Source: Nocardia carnea
GTDB taxonomy: Bacteria > Actinomycetota > Actinomycetes > Mycobacteriales > Mycobacteriaceae
DNA length: 64,000 bases
NCBI RefSeq assembly: GCF_029868325.1
Contig: NZ_JARWNW010000273.1
Span: 1 to 64,000 of the forward strand
Reading direction: 5' to 3'
How positions within the stretch are numbered: the first letter of the stretch is position 1; every line of letters starts with the position of its first letter. The position numbers and the translations under genes are program-made. The notes below the pieces were generated by a model that saw only the letters and a program-made list of their open reading frames with translations, did no database searches and was not told the origin of the DNA. Positions 51,221 to 59,049 of the stretch are shown here, in pieces.

Positions 51221-53488
51221 TCAGCGGGAGCGCTGTTTGATACGGGCGGTGAGTTCCTGAACCTGGTCGTAGACCCGGCGCCGCTCCGACATCTCCTTGC
51301 GGACCTTCTTCTCCGCGTACATGACCGTTGTATGGTCACGGCCGAACGCCTGACCGATCTTCGGCAGCGAGAGATCGGTGAGTTCCCGGCACAGATACAT
51401 GGCGATCTGGCGGGCCTGAGCCAGCGGACGAGCCTTACCCGGCCCGGTCAGCTCCTCCATCGACGTATTGAAGTACTCGGCGGTGACGCCCATGATCGTC
51501 GACGCGGTGATCTCGACGTCCTGCGATTCGGGCATCAGGTCGCGCAGCACCACCTCGGCCACCGACTGATCCAGCGGCTGGCCGTTCAACGACGCGAACG
51601 CGGTGACCCGGATCAACGCGCCCTCGAGTTCGCGGATATTGCGCTCCACCCGGCTGGCGATCAACTCCAGCACATCGTGCGGTACATCCAGGCGATCCAT
51701 CCGCGCCTTCTTGCGCAGGATCGCGATCCGGGTTTCCAGCTCCGGTGGCTGCACATCGGTGATCAGCCCCCATTCGAACCGGGTCCGCAGCCGCTCCTCC
51801 AGGGTGGCCAGCTGCTTCGGCGGCCGATCCGAGGACACCACGATCTGCTTGTTCGCGTTGTGCAGCGTGTTGAAGGTATGGAAGAACTCCTCCTGTATAC
51901 CTTCCTTGCCCTCGATGAACTGGATATCGTCGACCAGCAGGATGTCGGTTTCGCGGTAGCGGCGTTTGAACGCCACCTTCCGGTCGTCACGGAGACTGTT
52001 GATGAAGTCGTTGGTGAATTCCTCGGTGGAGACGTACTTGACCCGCATCCCCGGGAACAACCGCTGTGCGTAGTGGCCGGCGGCATGCAGCAGGTGGGTC
52101 TTACCCAAGCCGGAGGCACCCCAGACGAACAACGGGTTGTAGGCGCGGGCGGGCGCCTCGGCGATGGCAACCGCCGCGGCGTGGGCGAAGCGGTTCGACG
52201 CACCGATGACGAAGGTTTCGAAGGTGTACTTGGCGTTCAGGCTCGCCGACGGTTTGGCCGTATCACCGGAATCGGAGCTCTTGGCGAAGAAGGTCGGCCA
52301 GGAATCCCGGACGTTGACCACAGTCTCGTCGTCGCGGTGGCTGTCCGGTGCCGGATCGATACCCGAATCGCGGACGCTTTCGCGCAGACTGTCCCGGTCG
52401 GGGTCGCGCAGCGGATCCCGCGGCGCGGTATCGGCAGCCGGAATATCGGGTGCGAAAAGTGTTTCCTGGGCCGGGCGGGCGGTCCGGCGTGGCGGCAGGT
52501 TCGGGTCGAGATCGGCGACCGGCTCCCGGGCCACAACGCCCGGTTCGCGGCCGTTGCCCACCGTTTCGCCGAGGTCGGTGCGGCCGGGCGGGTAGCTGTC
52601 GGGATAGTCGGCGCGCGGATACTCGCGGTCCCGGTCGTACTCCGGTTCCCGGGTGTACTCGGCCGCCGGTGGATAGTCGCGGGGATAGGCCCGGGGCGTG
52701 GCATAGGTTTCCACGGTCGGCGGGTCGGTCTCATGTGATTCGGCGCGCGCGAAGTCGTTGTCGTGCGTGCGGAACTCGGTGCCCGGAACGGATTCCGCGC
52801 CGTGCGGCAACTCGGGCAGGGTCGAGCGCCGCACCGGATCGGCGCCGGCCGGTTCCGTGCCGCGCGGGCGGGCGGGGTTACGGGGCAGTTCGCCGGTCAA
52901 CGGTAATTCGGCTTCGTGTGAGAAATCCGCGGCCTGCAGGCGTGGCTCGTCGGGCTGCCTCGGCCCACCCGGGAAATCGGGACCGTGACCGCGCACGAGC
53001 CCGCGCGCGGGATAAGTGCCGGCCTCGGGATCCCGGATCGGTTCGGGCCGCCACGGAGGTTCGGTCGCCGCGGGGGTGAAACCGGTGGGCGCCCGCCCCG
53101 GCCCGTTACCGCCGAACGTCTCCGGCCGGGGGTTGACGGGCTCGGGGCGGCTGGTCATCCGGGCATGCCGCGGCGGCCCGGGTTCGGATCCGGCGGTGGG
53201 TAACGGTGCGGCGATCCGAACGCCGAGACCCTCCACCTGGGGACCGAGCCGGCGGCCCAGCGAGCGCAGGATGGGTTCACGCAGATCGCGCTCGATGGCT
53301 TCCTGGGCGATCGAGGACGGAACCGAGAGCAGGGCGAAACCCTGGACCACCATCAGCGGTTTCACCAATTTGAGCCAGGCCTGCTGGGCTCGGGTCACCG
53401 CGCCGATGGCACCGTCGGGCGAACCGGTGGTCAACTCGGTGACCACCTCCGGCCACACGGTGGCCAGTACGTTCTGCTCGTCGTCCAT
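51221..53488 (-). CDS. dnaA: Chromosomal replication initiator DnaA with very long domain II
   Basis: 755 residues from the ATG MDDEQNVLATVWPEVV, with GGGGAGGA about 8 bases upstream. Domain I (~1-105) is recognisable. Domain II (~105-405) is a 300-residue Pro/Glu/Arg-rich disordered linker with many REYPR-like and DPEPD-like stretches. Domain III is AAA+ (KYTFETFVIGASNRFAH, Walker A GASGLGKT, Walker B LLVDDIQF). Domain IV ends with the DnaA signature GRDHTTVMYAEKKV. M. tuberculosis DnaA is about 507 residues, so nearly all of the excess is in the linker. The frame runs on upstream without family match. Its promoter region holds a DnaA-box pair, fitting autoregulation. Confidence 0.96.
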   Translation of the reverse strand: MDDEQNVLATVWPEVVTELTTGSPDGAIGAVTRAQQAWLKLVKPLMVVQGFALLSVPSSIAQEAIERDLREPILRSLGRRLGPQVEGLGVRIAAPLPTAGSEPGPPRHARMTSRPEPVNPRPETFGGNGPGRAPTGFTPAATEPPWRPEPIRDPEAGTYPARGLVRGHGPDFPGGPRQPDEPRLQAADFSHEAELPLTGELPRNPARPRGTEPAGADPVRRSTLPELPHGAESVPGTEFRTHDNDFARAESHETDPPTVETYATPRAYPRDYPPAAEYTREPEYDRDREYPRADYPDSYPPGRTDLGETVGNGREPGVVAREPVADLDPNLPPRRTARPAQETLFAPDIPAADTAPRDPLRDPDRDSLRESVRDSGIDPAPDSHRDDETVVNVRDSWPTFFAKSSDSGDTAKPSASLNAKYTFETFVIGASNRFAHAAAVAIAEAPARAYNPLFVWGASGLGKTHLLHAAGHYAQRLFPGMRVKYVSTEEFTNDFINSLRDDRKVAFKRRYRETDILLVDDIQFIEGKEGIQEEFFHTFNTLHNANKQIVVSSDRPPKQLATLEERLRTRFEWGLITDVQPPELETRIAILRKKARMDRLDVPHDVLELIASRVERNIRELEGALIRVTAFASLNGQPLDQSVAEVVLRDLMPESQDVEITASTIMGVTAEYFNTSMEELTGPGKARPLAQARQIAMYLCRELTDLSLPKIGQAFGRDHTTVMYAEKKVRKEMSERRRVYDQVQELTARIKQRSR

Positions 53489-53709
53489 CCAGTGTCCTCC
53501 CCGGGAGTCGGTTGCTCGGCGCAGACGTCCGGGGCTCGCGGTGCGTCTACTGTACTGGTTCGTTCCAGTGACACCGCATACGTCGCTCACCGGAGCTGCC
53601 GCATCCGACGGATACGGCGCCCGGGGCGCGGCCCGGAACCCCCTCTTCCGGCTGCGGCGTGGCACCGTCGGCCCTACGAATATGCCATTCACAGGGTATT
53701 TCCACACAA

Positions 53710-53729
53710 TTATCCACAGATGTGGACAA
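53710..53729. promoter_or_regulatory. DnaA-box pair in the dnaA upstream region
   Basis: TTATCCACA (53710-53718) and TGTGGACAA (53721-53729) face each other with two bases between. They lie about 220 bases upstream of the dnaA start in the 567-base dnaA-rpmH gap (53489-54055). The location suits autoregulation of dnaA. Confidence 0.75.
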
Positions 53730-53893
53730 TCTCCCGGGACCGCCGTTGCGGTCGCGCGCTGCGCCGGACCGGGTGCGGGTGCTCGACCTGCGGCCCGTCT
53801 CCGGGCACAGGGCCCGAGGGTGACTATCGCCACCGCCGACGGTCGCCGGTCGGATGGTCGCGCGCGCCGGCGATCGCCCCCTGGGGGGTGAGT

Positions 53894-53922
53894 TTGACCC
53901 GGTAGAACTGGATAAGTACCCT
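53894..53922 (+). promoter_or_regulatory. Candidate promoter of rpmH
   Basis: TTGACC (53894-53899), 17 bases, then TACCCT (53917-53922) on the plus strand. It lies about 130 bases upstream of rpmH and would drive the rpmH-rnpA-yidD-yidC-khpB-rsmG direction. Confidence 0.4.
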
Positions 53923-54055
53923 CGTACAGTCACCCTCGGCGTGGTGACCGTCCTGTGCTGACCACCTTCCAGGGCGGTGACGCCGAACCGACATCGAGAG
54001 AATTCCGAAAGCTTCGGGCGCCGTCGGGTGCCCACCAATTCGAGGAGTGTTGACC

Positions 54056-54199
54056 GTGGCCAAGGGCAAGCGGACGTTCCAGCCGAACAACCGTCGTCGG
54101 GCGCGGGTCCACGGTTTCCGTCTCCGGATGCGGACCCGTGCGGGCCGCGCCATCGTCTCCGGGCGGCGCCGTAAGGGCCGCGCCAGCCTCACCGCCTGA
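54056..54199 (+). CDS. rpmH: 50S ribosomal protein L34
   Basis: 47 residues from a GTG with GAGGAG 8 bases upstream. The sequence begins VAKGKRTFQPNNRRRARVHG, then FRLRMRTRAGRAIVSGRRRKGRASLTA, the full L34 signature of a very basic single-domain protein. It is a structural protein of the large subunit, and rpmH-rnpA next to dnaA is a conserved arrangement. Confidence 0.97.
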   Translation: MAKGKRTFQPNNRRRARVHGFRLRMRTRAGRAIVSGRRRKGRASLTA

Positions 54200-54304
54200 T
54201 TTCCGACCGAGCTCGGTGCCCGATGGCCGGTCCGCCGAATCCCGTGGCCTACGCCGCCGGTAACGCTGCCGGTCCGGCGGCTTCGATGATGTCCGGGTGC
54301 CCGG

Positions 54305-54700
54305 GTGCTTCCTGAGCCGCATCGGCTGCATCAGCGTGCCGATTTCTCCCGGACGGTACGGCGCGGTCGGCGCGCGGGAAAGCGTGACCTGGTCGTCCAT
54401 GTTCTGGTGGACCACCCGGATCCGGGAGATTCCGGCGTCCGGGTCCGGTTCGGTGGCCCGCGATTCGGGCTGATCGTCAGCAAGGCGGTGGGTCCCGCGG
54501 TTGTCCGGCACCGCGTGGCCCGCCGCCTGCGTCATATCTGTGCCGAACTGACCGCGGATATCTCCGCCGAGGTGGATATCGTGATTCGCGCTCTCCCCGG
54601 CGCCGCCGGCGCCGACAGCGATGAGCTACGCCGCCAGCTGCGTAGCGGATTACGCAGGCTCGACCTCCCGGCGGCGGCCGATGCGGGCACCCCGCTATGA
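54305..54700 (+). CDS. rnpA: Ribonuclease P protein component
   Basis: 131 residues from a GTG. It binds the catalytic RNase P RNA and helps remove 5' leaders from pre-tRNAs. Hallmarks are RADFSRTVRRGRRAGKRDLVV, FGLIVSKAVGPAVVRHRVARRLRH (the RNR-type motif) and VIRALPGAA. The tail LDLPAAADAGTPL is variable. It lies 105 bases after rpmH and overlaps yidD by 4 bases (ATGA). Only a weak ribosome-binding site is visible, and translation may depend on the upstream context. Confidence 0.95.
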   Translation: MLPEPHRLHQRADFSRTVRRGRRAGKRDLVVHVLVDHPDPGDSGVRVRFGGPRFGLIVSKAVGPAVVRHRVARRLRHICAELTADISAEVDIVIRALPGAAGADSDELRRQLRSGLRRLDLPAAADAGTPL

Positions 54701-55044
54701 GCGCCCGTACCTCACCGATGGCCGCCGTCGCCCGATGGCCGGCAAATATTCTGATCTTCTCGATCGAGCTGTACCGGACCTACGTCTCCCCCACCCGGAT
54801 GCCGGTCTGCCGGTTCACCCCCACCTGTAGCGAGTACGCGGTGACCGCCCTGCGCACCCGTGGACTCATTGTCGGCGTCGGACTGACGGTCGTGCGATTG
54901 GCCAAATGCGCGCCCTGGCACCCTGGTGGATGGGATCCCGTGCCGGAGCGGCAGCGCAGTGTCGGCCACGACGACCCGCGGACCGAAGCTTGTAAGCGAT
55001 CACCGCACGCGGTGATCGGTGACACTACCGACGGGAGTGCATAG
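54697..55044 (+). CDS. yidD: Membrane protein insertion efficiency factor YidD
   Basis: 115 residues. The YidD signature is LIFSIELYRTYVSPTRMPVCRFTPTCSEYAVTAL, given here in part as RFTPTCSEYA, followed by RLAKCAPWHPGGWDPVP. It contains a conserved Cys cluster and a short amphipathic N-terminus that attaches to the membrane. It supports YidC-mediated insertion of inner-membrane proteins. The C-terminal ~30 residues are polar and variable. The start overlaps rnpA as ATGA; yidC begins 4 bases after its stop. Confidence 0.95.
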   Translation: MSARTSPMAAVARWPANILIFSIELYRTYVSPTRMPVCRFTPTCSEYAVTALRTRGLIVGVGLTVVRLAKCAPWHPGGWDPVPERQRSVGHDDPRTEACKRSPHAVIGDTTDGSA

Positions 55045-55048
55045 AGCC

Positions 55049-56143
55049 GTGCTCGATTTCATCTACTACCCGGTGTCCTGGATCCTCTGGTTCTGGCATC
55101 GGGTATTCGGCTTCGCGTTCGGGGCCGATAACGGCCTGTCCTGGGCGCTGTCCGTGGTTTTCCTCGTCTTCACGCTGCGTCTGGTGCTCTACAAGCCGTT
55201 CGTGAGGCAGGTCCGTACCACCAAACAGATGCAGGAACTGCAGCCGCAGATCAAGGAGCTGCAGAAGAAGTACAAGAACGACCGCCAGAAGATGGCGCTG
55301 GAGATGCAGAAGCTCCAGAAGGACCACGGCTTCAACCCGCTCATGGGCTGCCTGCCGATCCTGGCTCAGGTGCCGGTCTTCCTCGGTCTGTTCCACGTAT
55401 TGCGTTCGTTCAACCGCACCGGCACCGGGTTCGGCCAGCTCGGTATGGATCCGTACACCAACGCACATACGCCGAACTACGTCTTCAATGTCGACGATGT
55501 CCAGTCGTTCCTGAGCGCCCGTATCTTCGGTGCACCGATCTCCGCGTTCATCACCGCACCGTATGAAGAGTTGCAGGCTTTCGCCGATTACGGCGGTACC
55601 CCGAGCCGGGTCAGTATCGCCGCGGTCGCGATCCCGCTCATGGTGATCGCCGCGGTCGCGACTCATTTCAACGCACGCGCGTCGGTCGCCCGGCAGAGCG
55701 CCGAGGCGGCGGCCAACCCGCAGGCCGCCATCATGAACAAGCTGGCGCTGTGGGTTTTCCCGTTCGGTGTCCTGATCGGTGGTCCGTTCCTGCCTATCGC
55801 CGTCCTGCTGTACTGGGTGTCCAACAACATCTGGACCTACGGCCAGCAGCATCTCGTCTTCGGCCGGATGGCCAAGGAAGAAGAGGCCAAGAAGCAGGCG
55901 AAAATGGAGAAGCAGGCGCAGAACGCCCCCAAGCCCGGCGCGAAGCCTGTCGACACCCGGAAGAAGCAGCCGGCCAAACCGGCAGAAGGTTCTGTGGATG
56001 CGGCCGCCGACGGTACGGCCGAGGCGAACGGTTCGAGTCCTGCCAAGACGAACGCCAAACCCAAACAGTCGGGCCAGCGCCGCCCGGGTGGTCAGAAGCG
56101 GTCCGGCAACCGGGGCCGCGCCAACCAGAAGCGGCGTCGCTGA
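55049..56143 (+). CDS. yidC: Membrane protein insertase YidC
   Basis: 364 residues from a GTG (VLDFIYYPVSWILWFW), aligned with the conserved actinobacterial N-terminus; in-frame GTGs at 55019 and 55037 are possible alternatives. Five membrane segments make up the insertase core: NGLSWALSVVFLVFTLRLVLYKPFVRQ, a cytoplasmic coiled hairpin (QMQELQPQIKELQKKYKNDRQ), FNPLMGCLPILAQVPVFLGL and two near residues 190-270. The C-terminal ~90 residues are basic, Lys/Arg-rich and ribosome-binding in character. It inserts and folds membrane proteins with or without SecYEG. Confidence 0.96.
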   Translation: MLDFIYYPVSWILWFWHRVFGFAFGADNGLSWALSVVFLVFTLRLVLYKPFVRQVRTTKQMQELQPQIKELQKKYKNDRQKMALEMQKLQKDHGFNPLMGCLPILAQVPVFLGLFHVLRSFNRTGTGFGQLGMDPYTNAHTPNYVFNVDDVQSFLSARIFGAPISAFITAPYEELQAFADYGGTPSRVSIAAVAIPLMVIAAVATHFNARASVARQSAEAAANPQAAIMNKLALWVFPFGVLIGGPFLPIAVLLYWVSNNIWTYGQQHLVFGRMAKEEEAKKQAKMEKQAQNAPKPGAKPVDTRKKQPAKPAEGSVDAAADGTAEANGSSPAKTNAKPKQSGQRRPGGQKRSGNRGRANQKRRR

Positions 56144-56223
56144 CCCTTCCCCGCAGCCCCCTTGTGATCGGGACATGCGGCCGACGGGTGGTCGGTGTCC
56201 CGGCGAGCAGATAAAGGAAACAT

Positions 56224-56775
56224 ATGACACTCGAGACCGAAGGTGGCGACACCACCGCCAGCGCATCCTCGACCGTGGTCGAGCCGGACGCCGTGGATTC
56301 CGCGGGCGACGCCGAGGAAGCGCTCATCGAAGAGGGCGAGATCGCGGGCGACTATCTCGAACAACTTCTCGATGTGCTCGACTTCGACGGTGATATCGAC
56401 CTCGACGTCGAAGGTGATCGCGCGGTGGTCAGTATCGATGGCGGTAAGGATCTGTCGAAACTGGTCGGGCACAGCGGTGAGGTACTCGACGCGCTCCAGG
56501 AACTGACCCGGCTCGCCGTGCAACAGGCGACCGGCGTGCGTAGCCGGTTGATGCTCGATGTGGCGGGCTGGCGAGCGAAGCGGCGCGCGGACCTGAGCGC
56601 ACTGGGCGCGGCGGCCGCGCAGCGTGTCCTGGACACCGGCTCGCCGGAGCAGCTCGCCCCGATGACTCCGTTCGAACGCAAGATCGTGCACGACGCGGTC
56701 GCCGCGATCGACGGGGTCGCCAGCGAGAGCGAGGGCGTGGAGCCGAACCGGCGCGTTGTCGTCATACCGGACTGA
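56224..56775 (+). CDS. khpB: RNA-binding protein KhpB (Jag; KH and R3H domains)
   Basis: 183 residues. After an acidic N-terminus (~1-45) comes a KH-type domain with LDVEGDRAVVSIDGGKDLSKLVGHSGEVLDALQEL, whose loop is GHSG. The C-terminal R3H domain follows (RRADLSALGAAAAQRVLDTG to PMTPFERKIVHDAVAAI, with the invariant R-x-x-x-H). It binds RNA, is partnered by KhpA in other bacteria, and is linked to cell-wall growth. ATG with AAAGGAAAC upstream. It lies 80 bases after yidC; a 15-bp terminator follows. Confidence 0.94.
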   Translation: MTLETEGGDTTASASSTVVEPDAVDSAGDAEEALIEEGEIAGDYLEQLLDVLDFDGDIDLDVEGDRAVVSIDGGKDLSKLVGHSGEVLDALQELTRLAVQQATGVRSRLMLDVAGWRAKRRADLSALGAAAAQRVLDTGSPEQLAPMTPFERKIVHDAVAAIDGVASESEGVEPNRRVVVIPD

Positions 56776-56814
56776 GTCCCCCGCACCGGCCGAGTAGCCG
56801 AAAGAGCGGCGGAT

Positions 56815-56851
56815 ACGAAGGGCCCGAGTCGCAGGCACTCGGGCCCTTCGT
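56815..56851 (+). terminator. Terminator after khpB
   Basis: A perfect 15-bp stem (ACGAAGGGCCCGAGT and ACTCGGGCCCTTCGT) with a 7-base loop separates khpB from rsmG, so rsmG needs its own promoter. Confidence 0.85.
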
Positions 56852-56958
56852 GTGTCCAGGTCCGGCTGGTCGAGAACGGTCCGGTGGTAGGGGGCTACGG
56901 TGAGAGAACGAAGTGGGTCTATCCGCTCGAGCTCGTCGATCACGATCGAACAGAAGGG

Positions 56959-56974
56959 TGTTTCACGTGGAACC
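56959..56974. promoter_or_regulatory. parS-like site overlapping the rsmG start
   Basis: TGTTTCACGTGGAACC matches the parS consensus at 14 of 16 positions. The GTG of the site is the rsmG start codon, so ParB bound here would cover the translation start region. Confidence 0.5.
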
Positions 56975-57707
56975 AGAACCCGGCGATTCGGCGGCCGTGG
57001 TGTCGCAGTCGCTGCCGCCGGCGGAAGCGGAATCCGTCTTCGGCGAGCGCGTGGGATCGGCGTGTGACTACTGGACCGCTCTCGCCACCGCCGGCGTGGA
57101 GCGCGGACTGATCGGCCCGCGAGAAGTGCCCCGCCTCTGGGAACGGCATATCCTCAACTGCGCGGTCGTCGGCGAGCTGATCGGCGAGGGAGCCTCGGTG
57201 GTCGATATCGGTAGCGGTGCGGGGTTGCCCGGAATCCCACTGGCCCTCGCTCGGCCGGACCTTCGGATCACCCTCGTGGAGCCGCTACTGCGCCGAACGG
57301 TTTTCCTCAAGGAATTCATCGACGCGGCGGGACTCGATATCACTGTGGTGCGGGGTCGCGCGGAGCAGCCCGGGGTGATCCAAGAAGCGGGCGGAGCCGA
57401 TGTCGTGACCTCCCGAGCCGTCGCGCCGTTGGCGAAGCTGGCGGAGTGGTCGGTCCCGCTACTGCATGAGCACGGACATATGCTCGCGCTCAAGGGATCG
57501 AGTGTCGCCGAAGAGCTGGAACGCGATCGCGCGGCAGTGGAACGAGTGGGGGCCGGTAACTTCGCCGTGCTGGAATGCGGTGCCGGGATCATCGATCCCC
57601 CCACAGTCGTTCTCTCCGCCGAACGCCTGCGGCGTTCGGAGCGGCCCTCCAAGCGGCCGAAGAGACGCACCCGAGCGCAGCAGCGGTTCGAAACCGATCA
57701 ACTCTGA
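56967..57707 (+). CDS. rsmG: 16S rRNA m7G527 methyltransferase RsmG (GidB)
   Basis: 246 residues from a GTG with AAGGG about 9 bases upstream. It methylates N7 of G527 in 16S rRNA; loss causes low-level streptomycin resistance. Motif I is SVVDIGSGAGLPGIPLALARPDL (~75), given here as VVDIGSGAGLPGIPLA, followed by TLVEPLLRRTVFLKEFI and VVTSRAVAPLAKLAEWSVPL. The C-terminal ~30 residues are basic and variable (RPSKRPKRRTRAQQRFE). It ends the conserved block before parAB. Confidence 0.95.
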   Translation: MEPEPGDSAAVVSQSLPPAEAESVFGERVGSACDYWTALATAGVERGLIGPREVPRLWERHILNCAVVGELIGEGASVVDIGSGAGLPGIPLALARPDLRITLVEPLLRRTVFLKEFIDAAGLDITVVRGRAEQPGVIQEAGGADVVTSRAVAPLAKLAEWSVPLLHEHGHMLALKGSSVAEELERDRAAVERVGAGNFAVLECGAGIIDPPTVVLSAERLRRSERPSKRPKRRTRAQQRFETDQL

Positions 57708-57748
57708 TCCTGTCCCCGTTCTCCCCCGCTCCCCCACTGCGGCGTCGA

Positions 57749-57764
57749 TGTTTCCCGTGAAACA
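57749..57764. promoter_or_regulatory. parS site (inverted copy)
   Basis: TGTTTCCCGTGAAACA, one mismatch from the canonical 16-mer. It is the exact reverse complement of the three sites at 58215, 58644 and 59070. Confidence 0.9.
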
Positions 57765-58214
57765 TCGGCGCGGTTTGCCGCGCACCGCGCGGTCTCGGGA
57801 TCTTCCTTCCGGCGCTGAGGTCCGGCCGGCTGTTCCGGTATAGGGATCGGGATGCCCGCCGGGATCAACGCACTGAGTGCCGGGTTAGTGGGAAATGGCG
57901 CCGCCGGGAGTTGCGCCGCAAGGACGGCGCGGGCGGTCCGATGAAGTGACCCGACCTTGCGTCCCGAGGTTCCAATGGGGCCGTGGATGCATGGCGGGGG
58001 TACGCCGTACGCCCGGGCCTCTGTGCGCGGAGTGAATGACGCTATCGCGATGCGCCCGGTCGGCCGGTGTTCCCAGGCGGCCCGGCCGTTGGCCGAGTAT
58101 GCGCCGCCCGCTTGCGAACGACTCGCACCAGCGCATCCGCGGCAGGTGGTCGCGGCCATTCGATGCGTCGAGTCGGGGATGAATCGCCGCGGGTGTTCCC
58201 CCGGCGAAAGCTGA

Positions 58215-58230
58215 TGTTTCACGGGAAACA
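58215..58230. promoter_or_regulatory. parS site
   Basis: TGTTTCACGGGAAACA, one mismatch from TGTTTCACGTGAAACA (T to G at position 10). Confidence 0.9.
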
Positions 58231-58643
58231 TCGGGAATTCCGAGAGCGAACCGGTCCGCCACGACTGTGTTGGAGATGCGTGGAGCCGACGTCGACCAGA
58301 GGGGTATGCGCCGAGCAGGCTTCGTCACCGTGACGAAGGGCGCGTGGTCGTTCGGTCGAATCGTGGACACAGTTCTGCGCCGGTACGCGTCAGGTAGGCG
58401 GCCCCCACATCGGGGTTCGGTGTCGTAACTGCCTCGGACACGCGGGCATTTCGTGCCGGACGTAATGAAAGGCGAAGCCTGCTCGGAATCTCTTCGGTTG
58501 CCAGACAGCAGCAAACAGGCTGATGGGTGGTGACTCGGTGTCCGGGGGGTCGCTGACACTGCTGGCGCGATTCGGTCGAGGGTGGCTCCGGGAAGAACGG
58601 GAACGTCGGCGTGGGATGAGTACCGGCGCCGTGGAACGCTCGA

Positions 58644-58659
58644 TGTTTCACGGGAAACA
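58644..58659. promoter_or_regulatory. parS site
   Basis: TGTTTCACGGGAAACA, identical to the sites at 58215 and 59070, embedded in the wider palindrome CGATGTTTC...GAAACATCG. Confidence 0.9.
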
Positions 58660-59049
58660 TCGCCCCTATGGTACCGGCGAGGCGCCGAACGTGCTTCCGG
58701 GCGATGAATTCGGAACAGTTCCGCGTGTCGCGGGCGCGTCGCAGCGATTCAGCTTTCTTCTCGGGCCCGCTGCTGGCAAGCTATTGGACGTCGGGCGTGA
58801 GCGTCGGTGCCACGGAGGAATCTCGGTGTTGCAGCGGTGCAGCTCCGTTCGACCGACCGGCGGCTCGGTGTCCGCGTCGGAGGAGGTAGCTTCGCGTGAC
58901 CACGCAGTGCAGCGAAGTCACCCGTCCCACACGGATGTCGCAGTCGTGGTCGTGGATCGTCGTTCGGTCCAGCACGGCTTGTTTCGACGACACGGCGCCG
59001 GCGTCTGTCAGGCCACGTGATCTTGCAGTTCTCGCGTTAGGAGCGGTCT

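Larger units (their letters stand above)
57708..59049. other. 1.34-kb noncoding region between rsmG and parA with parS sites
   Basis: No frame here has a ribosome-binding site plus family-like sequence; the longest ORFs run through the parS sites and look random. It carries three full parS-type sites (57749, 58215, 58644), with a fourth at 59070 inside parA. In mycobacteria the rsmG-parA gap is far shorter, so this probably acts as the core of the centromere region. Confidence 0.65.

Noticed and set aside
50627..52738. 703-codon plus-strand frame from oriC into dnaA
   Set aside because: It runs antisense through dnaA, which is certain; no start signal or family match.
58523..59020. 165-codon frame between rsmG and parA
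   Set aside because: It reads straight through a parS site, shows random-like composition and has no ribosome-binding site.
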